Below, piece after piece: positions 3,831 to 11,690 of a stretch of 17,568 nt of DNA; within the stretch, counting starts at the first letter, position 1, and each line of letters opens with the position of its first letter. Under the pieces are notes generated by a model. It was not told the DNA's origin and ran no database searches. It saw nothing but the letters and a program-made list of their open reading frames with translations. A program made the position numbers and the translations under genes. This DNA comes from VGKU01 sp964388785 (lineage in GTDB: Bacteria > Patescibacteriota > Patescibacteriia > UBA9934 > GWF2-40-263): the NCBI GenBank assembly GCA_964388785.1, contig CAYMBX010000021.1, forward strand, positions 1 through 17,568. The letters run 5' to 3'.

Positions 3831-6758
3831 CTATTTTTTTATTAGCCCTATTGTAACATTCTCTTCTCCGAGCTGGAACGTCTCATGTTGCTCGGGAATC
3901 TCTCCCTCTGCGCGCAGAATTCCCGCAATCGTGTTGAACAGAAGTGTTTCGTGATGTTCGTTGACCGCCTGCATGACTTCATCCGAACCTGAAACAAAAA
4001 GTTCAATTCGGTCTTGAATGGTGAGTCCTGCCTGCTTGCGAAGCGCGTTTACCCGTCGGATGATTTCGCGCACCATTCCCTCTCGTTTGAGCTCCGGCGT
4101 GATGTTGAGATCAAGTTCAACGGCAAATTCCCCTTCTGTAAATACAAGGGACTTTACATTGACTTCGTCTTTAATCACTTCCGCGTACTCGGACGCGATC
4201 GCAACCGATGGGCTCGTCACGGTTAGCAAAGCAAGTGCTTGTCGCACATTCACGCCCGCTTCCGCGCGGCGTTCAAGTGCGCGCGAAACAATCGCGCGCG
4301 TCCGCTGCATGTCCGTTAAGACCTGCTGATCAATCCATTCCTGTTGTGCAATCGGCCAATCCTCAAGATGAACGGATTCCTTTTGTCCTCCAATTTCTCG
4401 ATAGATTTGTTCGGCAAAAAACGGTGTAAACGGAGCCATGAGTTTTGAGAGTGAGAGCAAACATTCGTGCAATGTTGCGATCGCCGATTCTTTATCCGTT
4501 TCGTCGGTTCCTTTAAAGCGATCTCGGCTGCGACGCACATACCACGTGGAAAGGTCTGTAATGAATTCCCCAAGCTCACGGACCGTTTCAGTGATGATGT
4601 AATTTTCGAGTCGGTTTGTGGATTCTTGAGTGAGTTGATGAAGACGGGCAAGGATCCAGCGATCGAGGATGTGGGAAGAAGCTGGAGAAGTTGAAGAAGC
4701 TGGAGAAGTTGGGGAGAACATTTTGTAAAACTCCACAACATTCCACAGAATCCCGAAATTTTGCCGCACCATTTCACCAAGCGTCTTTTCATCAAACCGC
4801 TTGCTCTCACCCGGCTGATTGATCGTGTACATATACCAACGCACGGCATCCGCGCCATGTTTATCCATCATCTCCATTGGCAACACAATATTTCCCAACG
4901 ATTTGCTCATTTTTTTTCCTTCCGCATCAAGGACATGCCCCAAACAAATGACATTCTTAAACGGACGCTCACGTCCAAGCAGTGTCGCAACCGCGACAAG
5001 CGTATAAAACCACCCGCGTGTTTGGTCGATTGCTTCGGAGATGTAATCCGCCGGATAGGCCTCACCGGAATCCACAAACTCTTTGTTCTCAAACGGATAA
5101 TGCCATTGTGCAAACGGCATAGCCCCCGAATCAAACCAAACATCGCACACATCCGTCACACGCTTTGCGTCCCCACCACATGTTGAGCACTTCAAAACAA
5201 TGTCATCGACATAAGGACGGTGAGGATCGACGTCTGTCACACCGAGTTCTTCAAAACTCCCCACGCACATTTTCTGATCGCAACTCTGACACTCCCAAAT
5301 CGGAAGTGGTGTTCCCCAATATCGCTCGCGTGAAAATGCCCAATCTTTCACTTCACGCAGCCACTCTCCAAACCGCCCATCCTTAATATGTTCCGGCTCC
5401 CAATGAATCTGCTCATTTTGCTTGAGAAGCTCATCGCGCAATTTGCTCATGGCAATGTACCACGAGTCTTTTGCGTAATAGATCACTTTGGATTTGCATC
5501 GCCAGCAGTGCGGATATGAGTGCTCGTATTTTTCTTTGGCAAATAAAAGTCCCCGATGTGCCAAATCTTTGATGATATCGATCGCTACTTGCTCATCCGT
5601 GACAAGACGACCCGAGAGAAAATCCATGTTGTCCATGAATGTCCCGTCGAGTTTAACGAGGTGATGTTTGGGCAGGCCGACCTGATTTCCAAGTTCAAAG
5701 TCATCTTGACCGTACATCACGGCCGTATGGACGATCCCGGTTCCGTCCTCAGTTGTAACAAAATCAGCAGAATAGATTTTGTAAGCATTTTGTTGTTTGG
5801 GATCCTTCGCTTCGCTCAGGATGACAGAAAGTGTCGGATAGAGGGGTTCATATTTCATCCCGACCAATTCTGAACCTTTCATTTCTTTAACAATCTGTGG
5901 AGACTTATGAAATGGCTGACCCTCTGGGGTTGGTTGCAGAAAATGAGAAAAAGGAGAATTTGGATTTTTGGTTTCACGTTTGTAAATATCTTTTGCCAAA
6001 ATAACCCTTTCGATTTCGTTTGAATCTGTTTTCACTAACTCAACCATTACATATTCGATATCTTTCCCCACAGCTAATCCGACGTTCCCAGGCAGTGTCC
6101 ATGGCGTTGTCGTCCATGCAAGAAAAGACGTTTTCTCTTCGCCCACGACTTTGAACTTGGCCGTTACCGACAAATCTTTCACATCCTTATATCCTTGCGA
6201 AAGCTCATGCGAAGACAACGACGTCCCGCACCGAGGGCAATGCGGAGTTACACGGTAATCTTTATACAAAAGTCCCTTCTCCCAAATTTGTTTGATGATC
6301 CACCACAACGACTCCACATATTCCGGTTTGTATGTGATGTAAGCGTTTTCAAGATCCACCCAAAATCCAAGCCGCTTGGTGAATACTTCCCACTCGGTTT
6401 TATATTTCCAAACGCTTTGCTTACACAGCTCGTTAAATTTTGCGATCCCGTATTCCTCAATTTGCGCCTTGCCAGTAAAACCAAGCTGCTTTTCGACCTC
6501 AAGCTCCACAGGCAAACCGTGTGTGTCCCAACCGGCCTTTCGCACCACACGATAGCCTTGCATCGTGCGAAAACGCGGGATGCAATCCTTAAATGCGCGG
6601 CTTTCCGCGTGGTGAATACCGGGTTTCCCGTTGGCGGTTGGAGGCCCCTCGAAAAACACAAACGGACCCTTCGGCGCGTCCTTTTCGAGTGTTTTCTTAA
6701 AAATGTTCCGTTCTTCCCAATAAGCAAGCGTTTCTTCTTCACGTTTGGAGAAATTCAT
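3831..6758 (-). CDS. ileS: Isoleucyl-tRNA synthetase
   Basis: A 975-residue class Ia synthetase that charges tRNA-Ile in the cytoplasm. GPPTANGKPGIHH at ~38-50 carries the HIGH-type motif (GIHH), and KKMSKSLGN gives KMSKS at 616-620. The CP1 editing domain shows TTPWTLPGN and DGTGIVHTA. Cysteine pairs suggest zinc sites: CPRC, CWRC, CQSC and CSTCGG. The anticodon-binding part contains WYVRRSRDRF. An upstream in-frame ATG at 6776 would add six residues, but the ATG at 6758 fits the family start and sits 9 nt after a -10 box. Residues ~311-321 (SVILSEAKDPK) are the translation of a REP-like repeat arm. GIHH and the compact C-terminus recall the IleRS type often seen in Patescibacteria. trmB follows on the same strand. 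Confidence 0.97.
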   Translation of the reverse strand: MNFSKREEETLAYWEERNIFKKTLEKDAPKGPFVFFEGPPTANGKPGIHHAESRAFKDCIPRFRTMQGYRVVRKAGWDTHGLPVELEVEKQLGFTGKAQIEEYGIAKFNELCKQSVWKYKTEWEVFTKRLGFWVDLENAYITYKPEYVESLWWIIKQIWEKGLLYKDYRVTPHCPRCGTSLSSHELSQGYKDVKDLSVTAKFKVVGEEKTSFLAWTTTPWTLPGNVGLAVGKDIEYVMVELVKTDSNEIERVILAKDIYKRETKNPNSPFSHFLQPTPEGQPFHKSPQIVKEMKGSELVGMKYEPLYPTLSVILSEAKDPKQQNAYKIYSADFVTTEDGTGIVHTAVMYGQDDFELGNQVGLPKHHLVKLDGTFMDNMDFLSGRLVTDEQVAIDIIKDLAHRGLLFAKEKYEHSYPHCWRCKSKVIYYAKDSWYIAMSKLRDELLKQNEQIHWEPEHIKDGRFGEWLREVKDWAFSRERYWGTPLPIWECQSCDQKMCVGSFEELGVTDVDPHRPYVDDIVLKCSTCGGDAKRVTDVCDVWFDSGAMPFAQWHYPFENKEFVDSGEAYPADYISEAIDQTRGWFYTLVAVATLLGRERPFKNVICLGHVLDAEGKKMSKSLGNIVLPMEMMDKHGADAVRWYMYTINQPGESKRFDEKTLGEMVRQNFGILWNVVEFYKMFSPTSPASSTSPASSHILDRWILARLHQLTQESTNRLENYIITETVRELGEFITDLSTWYVRRSRDRFKGTDETDKESAIATLHECLLSLSKLMAPFTPFFAEQIYREIGGQKESVHLEDWPIAQQEWIDQQVLTDMQRTRAIVSRALERRAEAGVNVRQALALLTVTSPSVAIASEYAEVIKDEVNVKSLVFTEGEFAVELDLNITPELKREGMVREIIRRVNALRKQAGLTIQDRIELFVSGSDEVMQAVNEHHETLLFNTIAGILRAEGEIPEQHETFQLGEENVTIGLIKK
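5799..5826 (-). repeat. Single arm of the REP-like element inside the ileS reading frame
   Basis: On the minus strand this reads TGTCATCCTGAGC...GGATCCC, the arm of the palindromic family seen at 1304-1390 and 3739-3822. It is translated in frame as VILSEAKDP. It lies between YEPLYPTL and NAYKIYSADF of the editing domain, where other IleRS proteins usually have only a short linker. Confidence 0.75.
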
Positions 6759-6767
6759 ACGACACAA

Positions 6768-6796
6768 AGCGTACAAAAAAAAGCCTTTTTTGTCAT
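6768..6796 (-). promoter_or_regulatory. Probable ileS promoter
   Basis: The minus strand reads ATGACA (6796-6791), a 17-bp spacer and TACGCT (6773-6768), with the -10 ending 9 nt before the ATG at 6758. The -35 has five of six consensus bases; the -10 is weak. It overlaps the -35 of the divergent rpiB promoter and implies a leaderless or nearly leaderless mRNA. Confidence 0.5.
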
Positions 6797-6818
6797 CTTA
6801 AATGTGCTAAGATATCTT
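6790..6818 (+). promoter_or_regulatory. Probable rpiB promoter
   Basis: TTGTCA (6790-6795), a 17-bp spacer and TATCTT (6813-6818). The ATG is at 6823, only 4 nt later, so the transcript should start at or next to the start codon. No Shine-Dalgarno is present. The -10 hexamer is the same as that of the plus-strand RNA promoter. Confidence 0.6.
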
Positions 6819-6822
6819 CGTT

Positions 6823-7290
6823 ATGAAAAAAACAACCATTTATATTGGCGCGGACCACGCCGGTTGGGAACTGAAAGAGACGCTTGAGGAGTATCTGAAA
6901 AATCAAAAGTACGATGTGGTCGATATGGGGAATCAAAATCTCGTGGAAGGGGACGACTATCCAGATTTCGGTTACGCGGTCGCCAAGCGAGTGGTGACGG
7001 ATGAGGGATCACACGGAATTGTGATTTGTGGAAATGCGCAAGGCATCTGCATTGTGGCAAACAAGGTGCGTGGTGCTCGTGCGGCGACAGGATTCGATAC
7101 AGAGGTCGCGAAGTCGGCGCGCGAAGACGATAACTCAAACATTCTTTGTCTGCCCGGACGACACATTGACGCCGAACATGCCAAAAAAATTGTCGACACC
7201 TGGCTCTCCACGGCCTTCTCCGGTTCCGAGCGCCATGTCAGACGACTGCGTCGCGTGGAAGAAATTGAAACACAGGAATTTGGCGTATGA
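6823..7290 (+). CDS. rpiB: RpiB-type ribose-5-phosphate isomerase
   Basis: A 155-residue protein of the RpiB/LacAB fold, predicted to interconvert ribose 5-phosphate and ribulose 5-phosphate in the non-oxidative pentose phosphate pathway. GADHAGWELK near the N-terminus and ICGNAQGICIVANK around residue 70 match the family, and the catalytic-type Cys is kept. The segment that is usually REHNDANVL reads REDDNSNIL, so the conserved His is replaced by Asp, which could alter ring opening or substrate choice. The C-terminal HVRRLRRVEEIE is typical. It is the first gene of a tight cluster; its stop overlaps the next start by 4 bp. The predicted mRNA is leaderless. A related phosphosugar isomerase activity is possible. 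Confidence 0.9.
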   Translation: MKKTTIYIGADHAGWELKETLEEYLKNQKYDVVDMGNQNLVEGDDYPDFGYAVAKRVVTDEGSHGIVICGNAQGICIVANKVRGARAATGFDTEVAKSAREDDNSNILCLPGRHIDAEHAKKIVDTWLSTAFSGSERHVRRLRRVEEIETQEFGV

Positions 7291-7958
7291 CACAAATCGT
7301 CCCCGCACTCCTCGTGCAATCAAGAGAAGAATTTGAACGAAATCTGCGTGCGGTCGAACACGACTGCTCGCTCATTCAGGTAGACGTGCTTGATGGAACG
7401 CTCTTCCCGAACACAACCTGGTGGGATCCCTCCGCGATCGGAGCCATGCGCACAGCGGTCGAAATGGAAGTGCACCTCATGGTGGAAAATCCGATTCCAA
7501 TTATCGAACAGTTAAAGGAATGTGTTCCAACCTTTACACGCGCGATTGTAAGCGCAGAGATGCACCGACCACTCGGAGCCGTGGTCGGACACATTCGCGA
7601 CATCTTAGGGATCAAAGTCGGAGTCGCCATCAACCCGGAAACACCTCTCCATGAGGTAGAAGAAATCCTTCACGAAATCGACCAACTGACGATTATGGGA
7701 GTTCATCCCGGTTTTCAAGGACAAACGTTTGGTGACAATTTGCACATGGGTGATCCTGCCGTCATCTTTGAAAAAATCAAACAGGCACGCAACCATCAGA
7801 ACGGTTTGGCGATAGAACTTGATGGGGGTGTGACAGACGAACTGATCGAACCACTCAAAAAAACCGGGCTCAACCGCCTGTGTATCGGCTCGCTCATTTT
7901 CCGCGCGGAAAATCCGCAATTAAAATTGAAAGAATTGAATCAACTGATCTCAGTATGA
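7287..7958 (+). CDS. rpe: Ribulose-phosphate 3-epimerase family protein (divergent)
   Basis: A 223-residue TIM barrel matching the epimerase of ribulose 5-phosphate and xylulose 5-phosphate. Seen in order are QVDVLDGTLFPN near 31-42, EVHLMVENP near 62-70, GVAINPETP, MGVHPGFQGQTF and ELDGGV, with a phosphate-binding GSLIF near the C-terminus. Two departures stand out. The first metal-ligand His of the usual HxDVMDG is Gln, and the usual N-terminal PSILSADF reads PALLVQSREEF. The other metal ligands (Asp in VDVLDG, His in EVHLM, Asp in ELDGG) remain. It overlaps rpiB by ATGA and the next gene by ATGA, so the three genes are almost certainly one transcript with coupled translation. It could be a true Rpe with altered metal binding or an epimerase for another sugar phosphate. 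Confidence 0.85.
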   Translation: MTQIVPALLVQSREEFERNLRAVEHDCSLIQVDVLDGTLFPNTTWWDPSAIGAMRTAVEMEVHLMVENPIPIIEQLKECVPTFTRAIVSAEMHRPLGAVVGHIRDILGIKVGVAINPETPLHEVEEILHEIDQLTIMGVHPGFQGQTFGDNLHMGDPAVIFEKIKQARNHQNGLAIELDGGVTDELIEPLKKTGLNRLCIGSLIFRAENPQLKLKELNQLISV

Positions 7959-8731
7959 AAAAATTATCTCTTTTTATTCTAGGTCTCTTTCTCTTGTCCC
8001 CTGTTGCGGCCTCTGCCGCAACCGTTTCTGTTGGCTCGATCCAGTCAGGCGATCTGATTCGTGGCGCGACGTTCTCCGCCGTCTATTATTATGGCGCGGA
8101 CGGGCTTCGCTACGTATTTCCCAACGATAAGACCTACTTCACCTGGTACAAAAACTTTGACAACGTAAAGTGGCTCTCTGACAAAGATCTCGCGACTATT
8201 CAGATTGGCGGCAACGTGACGTACAAACCAGGGGTAAAAATGCTGAAAATCAACAGTGATCCCCAGGTGTATGCCGTCTCAACCGGCGGTACATTGCGCC
8301 CCATCCCTTCCGAAACCATTGCGGCGTCCCTCTATGGAAGCGATTGGAATAAAAAGATCGATGATGTCCCGGATGGTTTCTTCCCCAACTACACAATTGG
8401 AAAATCCATCGAGAGCGCGGCCGGATTCAGCGTAACTGCCGAAACAGCGGAAGCGGTAAGCATCAACATGGATAAAGACCTCAAACCGGCGACACAAGTG
8501 ACCATTACAAGTTCGGGATACAGCCCGTCGACTGTCACCATCTCCGCAGGAACTGCTGTCCGATTCACAAACAACGACTCAGCAAAACACAGTGCAAGCG
8601 GCGATGACAAGTCCTGGGGAACCGGAACATTGGCCTCGGGCAAGCACTTCTCTCGCTACTTCAAAGAAGCGGGGACCTACACCTATACGGATGCGTACGG
8701 AACCGCAAAAGGAACGATCATCGTCCAATAG
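7955..8731 (+). CDS. Secreted protein: Patescibacteria-type N-terminal domain plus degenerate cupredoxin domain
   Basis: A 258-residue protein. The start at 7955 is chosen because it opens a clean signal peptide (MKKLSLFILGLFLLSPVAASA, cleavage near 21/22) and overlaps the rpe stop by ATGA. Residues ~23-175 hold a domain with YYYGADGLRYVFPN, TYFTWY and LYGSDWNKKIDDVPDGFF, a pattern I associate with cell-surface proteins of Patescibacteria; its function is unknown to me. Residues ~180-258 look like a cupredoxin: GYSPSTVTISAG, VRFTNND, one His in AKHSAS, then EAGTYTY and KGTIIV. The usual CxxH copper ligands before the last strand are missing (TYTDAYGTAKG), so type I copper binding is unlikely. 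It ends at a strong terminator. Its place behind two pentose-phosphate genes may be only operon position. Confidence 0.8.
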   Translation: MKKLSLFILGLFLLSPVAASAATVSVGSIQSGDLIRGATFSAVYYYGADGLRYVFPNDKTYFTWYKNFDNVKWLSDKDLATIQIGGNVTYKPGVKMLKINSDPQVYAVSTGGTLRPIPSETIAASLYGSDWNKKIDDVPDGFFPNYTIGKSIESAAGFSVTAETAEAVSINMDKDLKPATQVTITSSGYSPSTVTISAGTAVRFTNNDSAKHSASGDDKSWGTGTLASGKHFSRYFKEAGTYTYTDAYGTAKGTIIVQ

Positions 8732-8744
8732 ACGACCATAAAAC

Positions 8745-8773
8745 AGGCGGGGTCAAAAGACCCCGCCTTTATG
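8745..8773 (+). terminator. Intrinsic terminator after the rpiB-rpe-cupredoxin cluster
   Basis: AGGCGGGGTC (8745-8754), loop AAAA, GACCCCGCCT (8759-8768), then TTTATG. The stem is 10 bp and perfect. It separates this cluster from the transketolase cluster. Confidence 0.9.
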
Positions 8774-8780
8774 TTACAAT
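8772..8780 (+). promoter_or_regulatory. Extended -10 promoter of the transketolase cluster
   Basis: TGTTACAAT: TG, one base, then the -10 TACAAT (8775-8780), ending 9 nt before the ATG at 8790. No good -35 is visible because that position falls in the terminator hairpin. The start of transcription would be within about 3 nt of the ATG. Confidence 0.55.
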
Positions 8781-8789
8781 AATTGCACT

Positions 8790-9686
8790 ATGCCGAATCT
8801 TACTGTGGGACCCAAAGTGCGAAAACCTCTCCACTTGCACGATCGTGAATTGAAAAAGTTGGAAGCGCGTGCGCTTGCCATCCGAAAGGATTTGATCAGC
8901 ATGCTGGTCGAGGCTGGCTCCGGACATAGCGCTGGCCCCCTTGGTATGGCGGATATTTTTACGGCTCTTTATTTCCACGTCATGGTACACGATCCCAAAA
9001 AGCCGAACTGGGAAGGACGTGATCGATTGATTCTTTCAAACGGACACATTTGCCCCATCCGATATGCGGCAATGGCGCATGCCGGGTATTTTCCCAAAAC
9101 ACTTCTCAAAACACTACGCACGTTCGGTTCACCGCTGCAAGGTCATCCCGAACGGGAAAAACTGCCGGGAGTCGAAACCACTTCCGGCCCGCTAGGTTCC
9201 GGATCGTCGCAGGCGGTTGGAATGGCCTATACGGGACTCTTAGATCGTCGGCCGTGGCGTGTCTATTGCGTGATGAGTGATGGCGAGCTTGAAGCCGGCC
9301 AAACGTGGGAGGCGATGCTCTTTGCCGGACGCAACAAATTATACAATTGCACATTTATCATCGACCGCAACAACATCCAAATCGACGGCCCAACCGAAGA
9401 AATCATGCCGCTTGAGCCTCTTGCGGAAAAATTTGAAGCCTTCAATTTAAACGTGATTCGTTGCGCGGGAAATTCGATCCGTGATTTTGTCAGTGCGGTG
9501 GAACATGCACATGGGATCAGCGAAAAGCCGACCGTGATTATCGCCGATACGATTCCCGGATATGGTGTTGATTTTATGGAATATGATTTTGCTTGGCATG
9601 GAAAACCGCCGACGTTTACGGAAGGGAAACAAGCGCTCACGTGGCTGAGAACGCTTGGCGGAAAAATAAAAAGCGAGCACGAATAG
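8790..9686 (+). CDS. Transketolase, N-terminal (thiamine diphosphate-binding) subunit
   Basis: 298 residues covering the Pyr-partner half that holds the cofactor diphosphate. AGSGHSAGPLGMADIF at ~42-57, then the ThDP motif GDGX(n)N in the form SDGELEAGQTWEAM...DRNNIQIDG around 162-194. Transketolase moves two-carbon units between sugar phosphates, linking ribose and xylulose phosphates to glyceraldehyde 3-phosphate and fructose 6-phosphate. The C-terminal half is a separate gene 23 nt downstream, the split form also known from archaea and many Patescibacteria. The start is supported by the -10 box just upstream and no SD is seen. It begins the second metabolic transcript, after the terminator at 8745. 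Confidence 0.93.
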   Translation: MPNLTVGPKVRKPLHLHDRELKKLEARALAIRKDLISMLVEAGSGHSAGPLGMADIFTALYFHVMVHDPKKPNWEGRDRLILSNGHICPIRYAAMAHAGYFPKTLLKTLRTFGSPLQGHPEREKLPGVETTSGPLGSGSSQAVGMAYTGLLDRRPWRVYCVMSDGELEAGQTWEAMLFAGRNKLYNCTFIIDRNNIQIDGPTEEIMPLEPLAEKFEAFNLNVIRCAGNSIRDFVSAVEHAHGISEKPTVIIADTIPGYGVDFMEYDFAWHGKPPTFTEGKQALTWLRTLGGKIKSEHE

Positions 9687-9709
9687 GTCTTATCTGACCT
9701 ATACGACCT

Positions 9710-10720
9710 ATGAAAAATACAAAAAAAACCGGCATCAATCGCGAAGCGTATCTTGTCCGACATCTCTTTGATCCCGACAAACTTAAACAAATTCCTACAC
9801 GGAATGGCTATGGCGATGGTCTGGTTGAGGCCGGAAAAAAAGACAAACAGGTGATGGTGCTTTGCGCGGATCTGACCGAATCGACACGTTCGCTTCTATT
9901 TAAAGAGGCGTTTCCGGATCGATTTGTCCAGCTTGGAGTTTCCGAACAATCCATGGCATCGATCGCGGCAGGTATGGCCATCTCCGGTAAAGTACCGTTT
10001 ATTTCAAGTTACGCCTGTTTTTCTCCGGGACGAAATTGGGAACAAATCCGCACAACCGTGGCACTCCAAAATTCAAATGTGAAAATCGCGGGAGCGCATG
10101 CGGGAGTTTCTGTTGGGCCTGACGGGGCGACCCATCAAATGATCGAGGACATTGCGATCATGCGTGTTGTTCCAAACATGTGCGTGATCGTTCCGTGTGA
10201 CAGTCTTGAAACAAAAAAGGCGACCCTCGCGGCTGCAGCCTACAAAGGTCCGTGTTACCTGCGATTCGCCCGAGAAAAATCCCCTCTTTTTACAACCGAA
10301 AAAACCCCGTTCAGACTCGGACGCGCGGAAACGTATCGTTTCGGAACGGATGTGACGATCATTGCCGCAGGACCGCTGATGTATGAAGCGTTGCTCGCCG
10401 CACAAGTTCTTGCCGTTGATCATCAAATTGAAGTGCGTGTGCTTAACATGCACACGATCAAGCCTCTTGATACAAAAGCGGTCGTAAGTGCCGCAAAAGA
10501 AACGGGTGCGATCGTCACGGTTGAAGAAGCACAGGCTGCCGGTGGACTTGGGGGTGCCATCGCGGAAACAGTCTGTCAATACACACCGGTTCCGCTGGAA
10601 CGCATCGGCGTCCAGGACCGTTTTGGTGAATCCGGCGAACCGCGCGAAATCCAAGATGCACTTGGTCTGACCGCGCCAAATATCATTCAAGCTGTCTTGA
10701 ACATTTTGAAGCGAAAATAA
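9710..10720 (+). CDS. Transketolase, C-terminal (pyrimidine-binding) subunit
   Basis: 336 residues forming the second half of a split transketolase. LCADLTESTRS opens the Pyr domain around residue 46, the catalytic Glu region is LGVSEQSMASIAAGMA near 75-90, and HAGVSVGPDGATHQ at ~124-137 is the classic loop. A transketolase C-terminal domain follows with VTVEEAQAAGGLGGA. The first ~30 residues are an extension with no clear motif. The 23-nt gap to the N-terminal gene has a GACCTAT repeat but no clear SD. The next gene begins 3 nt after its stop, so they share a transcript. Both genes keep full motifs and proper ends, so this is a natural split, not a frameshift. Confidence 0.93.
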   Translation: MKNTKKTGINREAYLVRHLFDPDKLKQIPTRNGYGDGLVEAGKKDKQVMVLCADLTESTRSLLFKEAFPDRFVQLGVSEQSMASIAAGMAISGKVPFISSYACFSPGRNWEQIRTTVALQNSNVKIAGAHAGVSVGPDGATHQMIEDIAIMRVVPNMCVIVPCDSLETKKATLAAAAYKGPCYLRFAREKSPLFTTEKTPFRLGRAETYRFGTDVTIIAAGPLMYEALLAAQVLAVDHQIEVRVLNMHTIKPLDTKAVVSAAKETGAIVTVEEAQAAGGLGGAIAETVCQYTPVPLERIGVQDRFGESGEPREIQDALGLTAPNIIQAVLNILKRK

Positions 10721-10723
10721 GGT

Positions 10724-11689
10724 ATGTTTGACATTATCACCATTGGCGATATTAAGCTCGATGCATTTCTCTCGCTGGATCGCTGCAAAGATAAATGCGA
10801 TCTGCGAAAAATGAAAATCGAGTTTGCATTTGGAGAAAAGATTTCCGTGGATTTGTTGGCACAACAAATCGCAGGAAGCGCACCAAACGTTGCGACCGCT
10901 CTCTCACGCATGAAAAAGCGAAGTGCGGTCATCAGCCACATGGGCGATGACCAGACGTACGTCTTAGCTCAACACACACTAAAAAAAGAAAACGTCGACG
11001 CCGGTTTCATTAAATCCTACAAAAAGACGGCAAGCGCGTACTCTGCGGTTTTATCTCTTCAAGGAGAAAAAACGATTCTCGCTTCCTACCTCCACAAGCC
11101 TCTTGCGCTTCCTCGCCCGTTTCCCGAAACCAAATGGGTCTATTTGTGCGAAATGGGAAACTCCTACGAACAGACATATCACATCCTTTTGCGTGAACTG
11201 AGGAAGGATCATGTACTGCTCGGGTTCAACCCGGGAAATGAGCAAATCCGTGATCGCAAACAGGAGCTGTTTGAGATGATTGCGCGAACGAATGTTCTGT
11301 TTGTGAATGTGGAAGAAGCGCGGAGTATTGTGGGGAATGCCAGGTTAAAAATGAAACATCTCGCAGAAGCGCTATTTCGCATGGGCCCCTCGGAAGTTGT
11401 GATCACGGATGGACGTCGTGGATCATACGGATATAACGGAACCCGCCTTTTTTTCTGTCCGATATTTCCCGGCGAACGGATCGAATCTACGGGCGCAGGA
11501 GATTCATTTGCCGCGGCGTATATCGGCGCGAAAATGAACGGCGCGTCCATGGAAGAAGCACTCAAATGGGGTTCTGTGAATTCCGCATCCGTGGTGCATG
11601 AAATTGGTCCGACGAAAGGTTTATTGACGCAAACACAAATTCGCGAGAGATTGAAATCAATAAAAGATTTTGATGTCAAAACGCTTTGA
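10724..11689 (+). CDS. PfkB-family (ribokinase-like) sugar kinase
   Basis: 321 residues of the ribokinase/PfkB fold. MFDIITIGDIKLDAF opens the fold, QQIAGSAPNVATALSRM matches the GG-type substrate motif (the usual GG is AG), ISHMGDD follows, and ESTGAGDSFAAAYIGA near 247-262 carries the GAGD anion hole and catalytic Asp. Family members phosphorylate sugars, sugar phosphates or nucleosides with ATP. Set between transketolase and class II aldolase, the natural guess is a kinase making fructose 1,6-bisphosphate or its like, which would supply the phosphofructokinase often missing from Patescibacteria; this is inference from context. It begins 3 nt after the transketolase stop. A paralogue lies at 16454-17425. 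Confidence 0.88.
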   Translation: MFDIITIGDIKLDAFLSLDRCKDKCDLRKMKIEFAFGEKISVDLLAQQIAGSAPNVATALSRMKKRSAVISHMGDDQTYVLAQHTLKKENVDAGFIKSYKKTASAYSAVLSLQGEKTILASYLHKPLALPRPFPETKWVYLCEMGNSYEQTYHILLRELRKDHVLLGFNPGNEQIRDRKQELFEMIARTNVLFVNVEEARSIVGNARLKMKHLAEALFRMGPSEVVITDGRRGSYGYNGTRLFFCPIFPGERIESTGAGDSFAAAYIGAKMNGASMEEALKWGSVNSASVVHEIGPTKGLLTQTQIRERLKSIKDFDVKTL

Positions 11690-11690
11690 T

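Noticed and set aside
6774..6796. An A-run/GCC/T-run between ileS and rpiB as a terminator
   Set aside because: It has almost no GC stem and sits inside divergent promoters with no transcript to end.
9687..9709. Transketolase broken by a frameshift or nonsense mutation
   Set aside because: Both halves have proper starts, stops and full motifs, and the two-gene form is a known natural arrangement.
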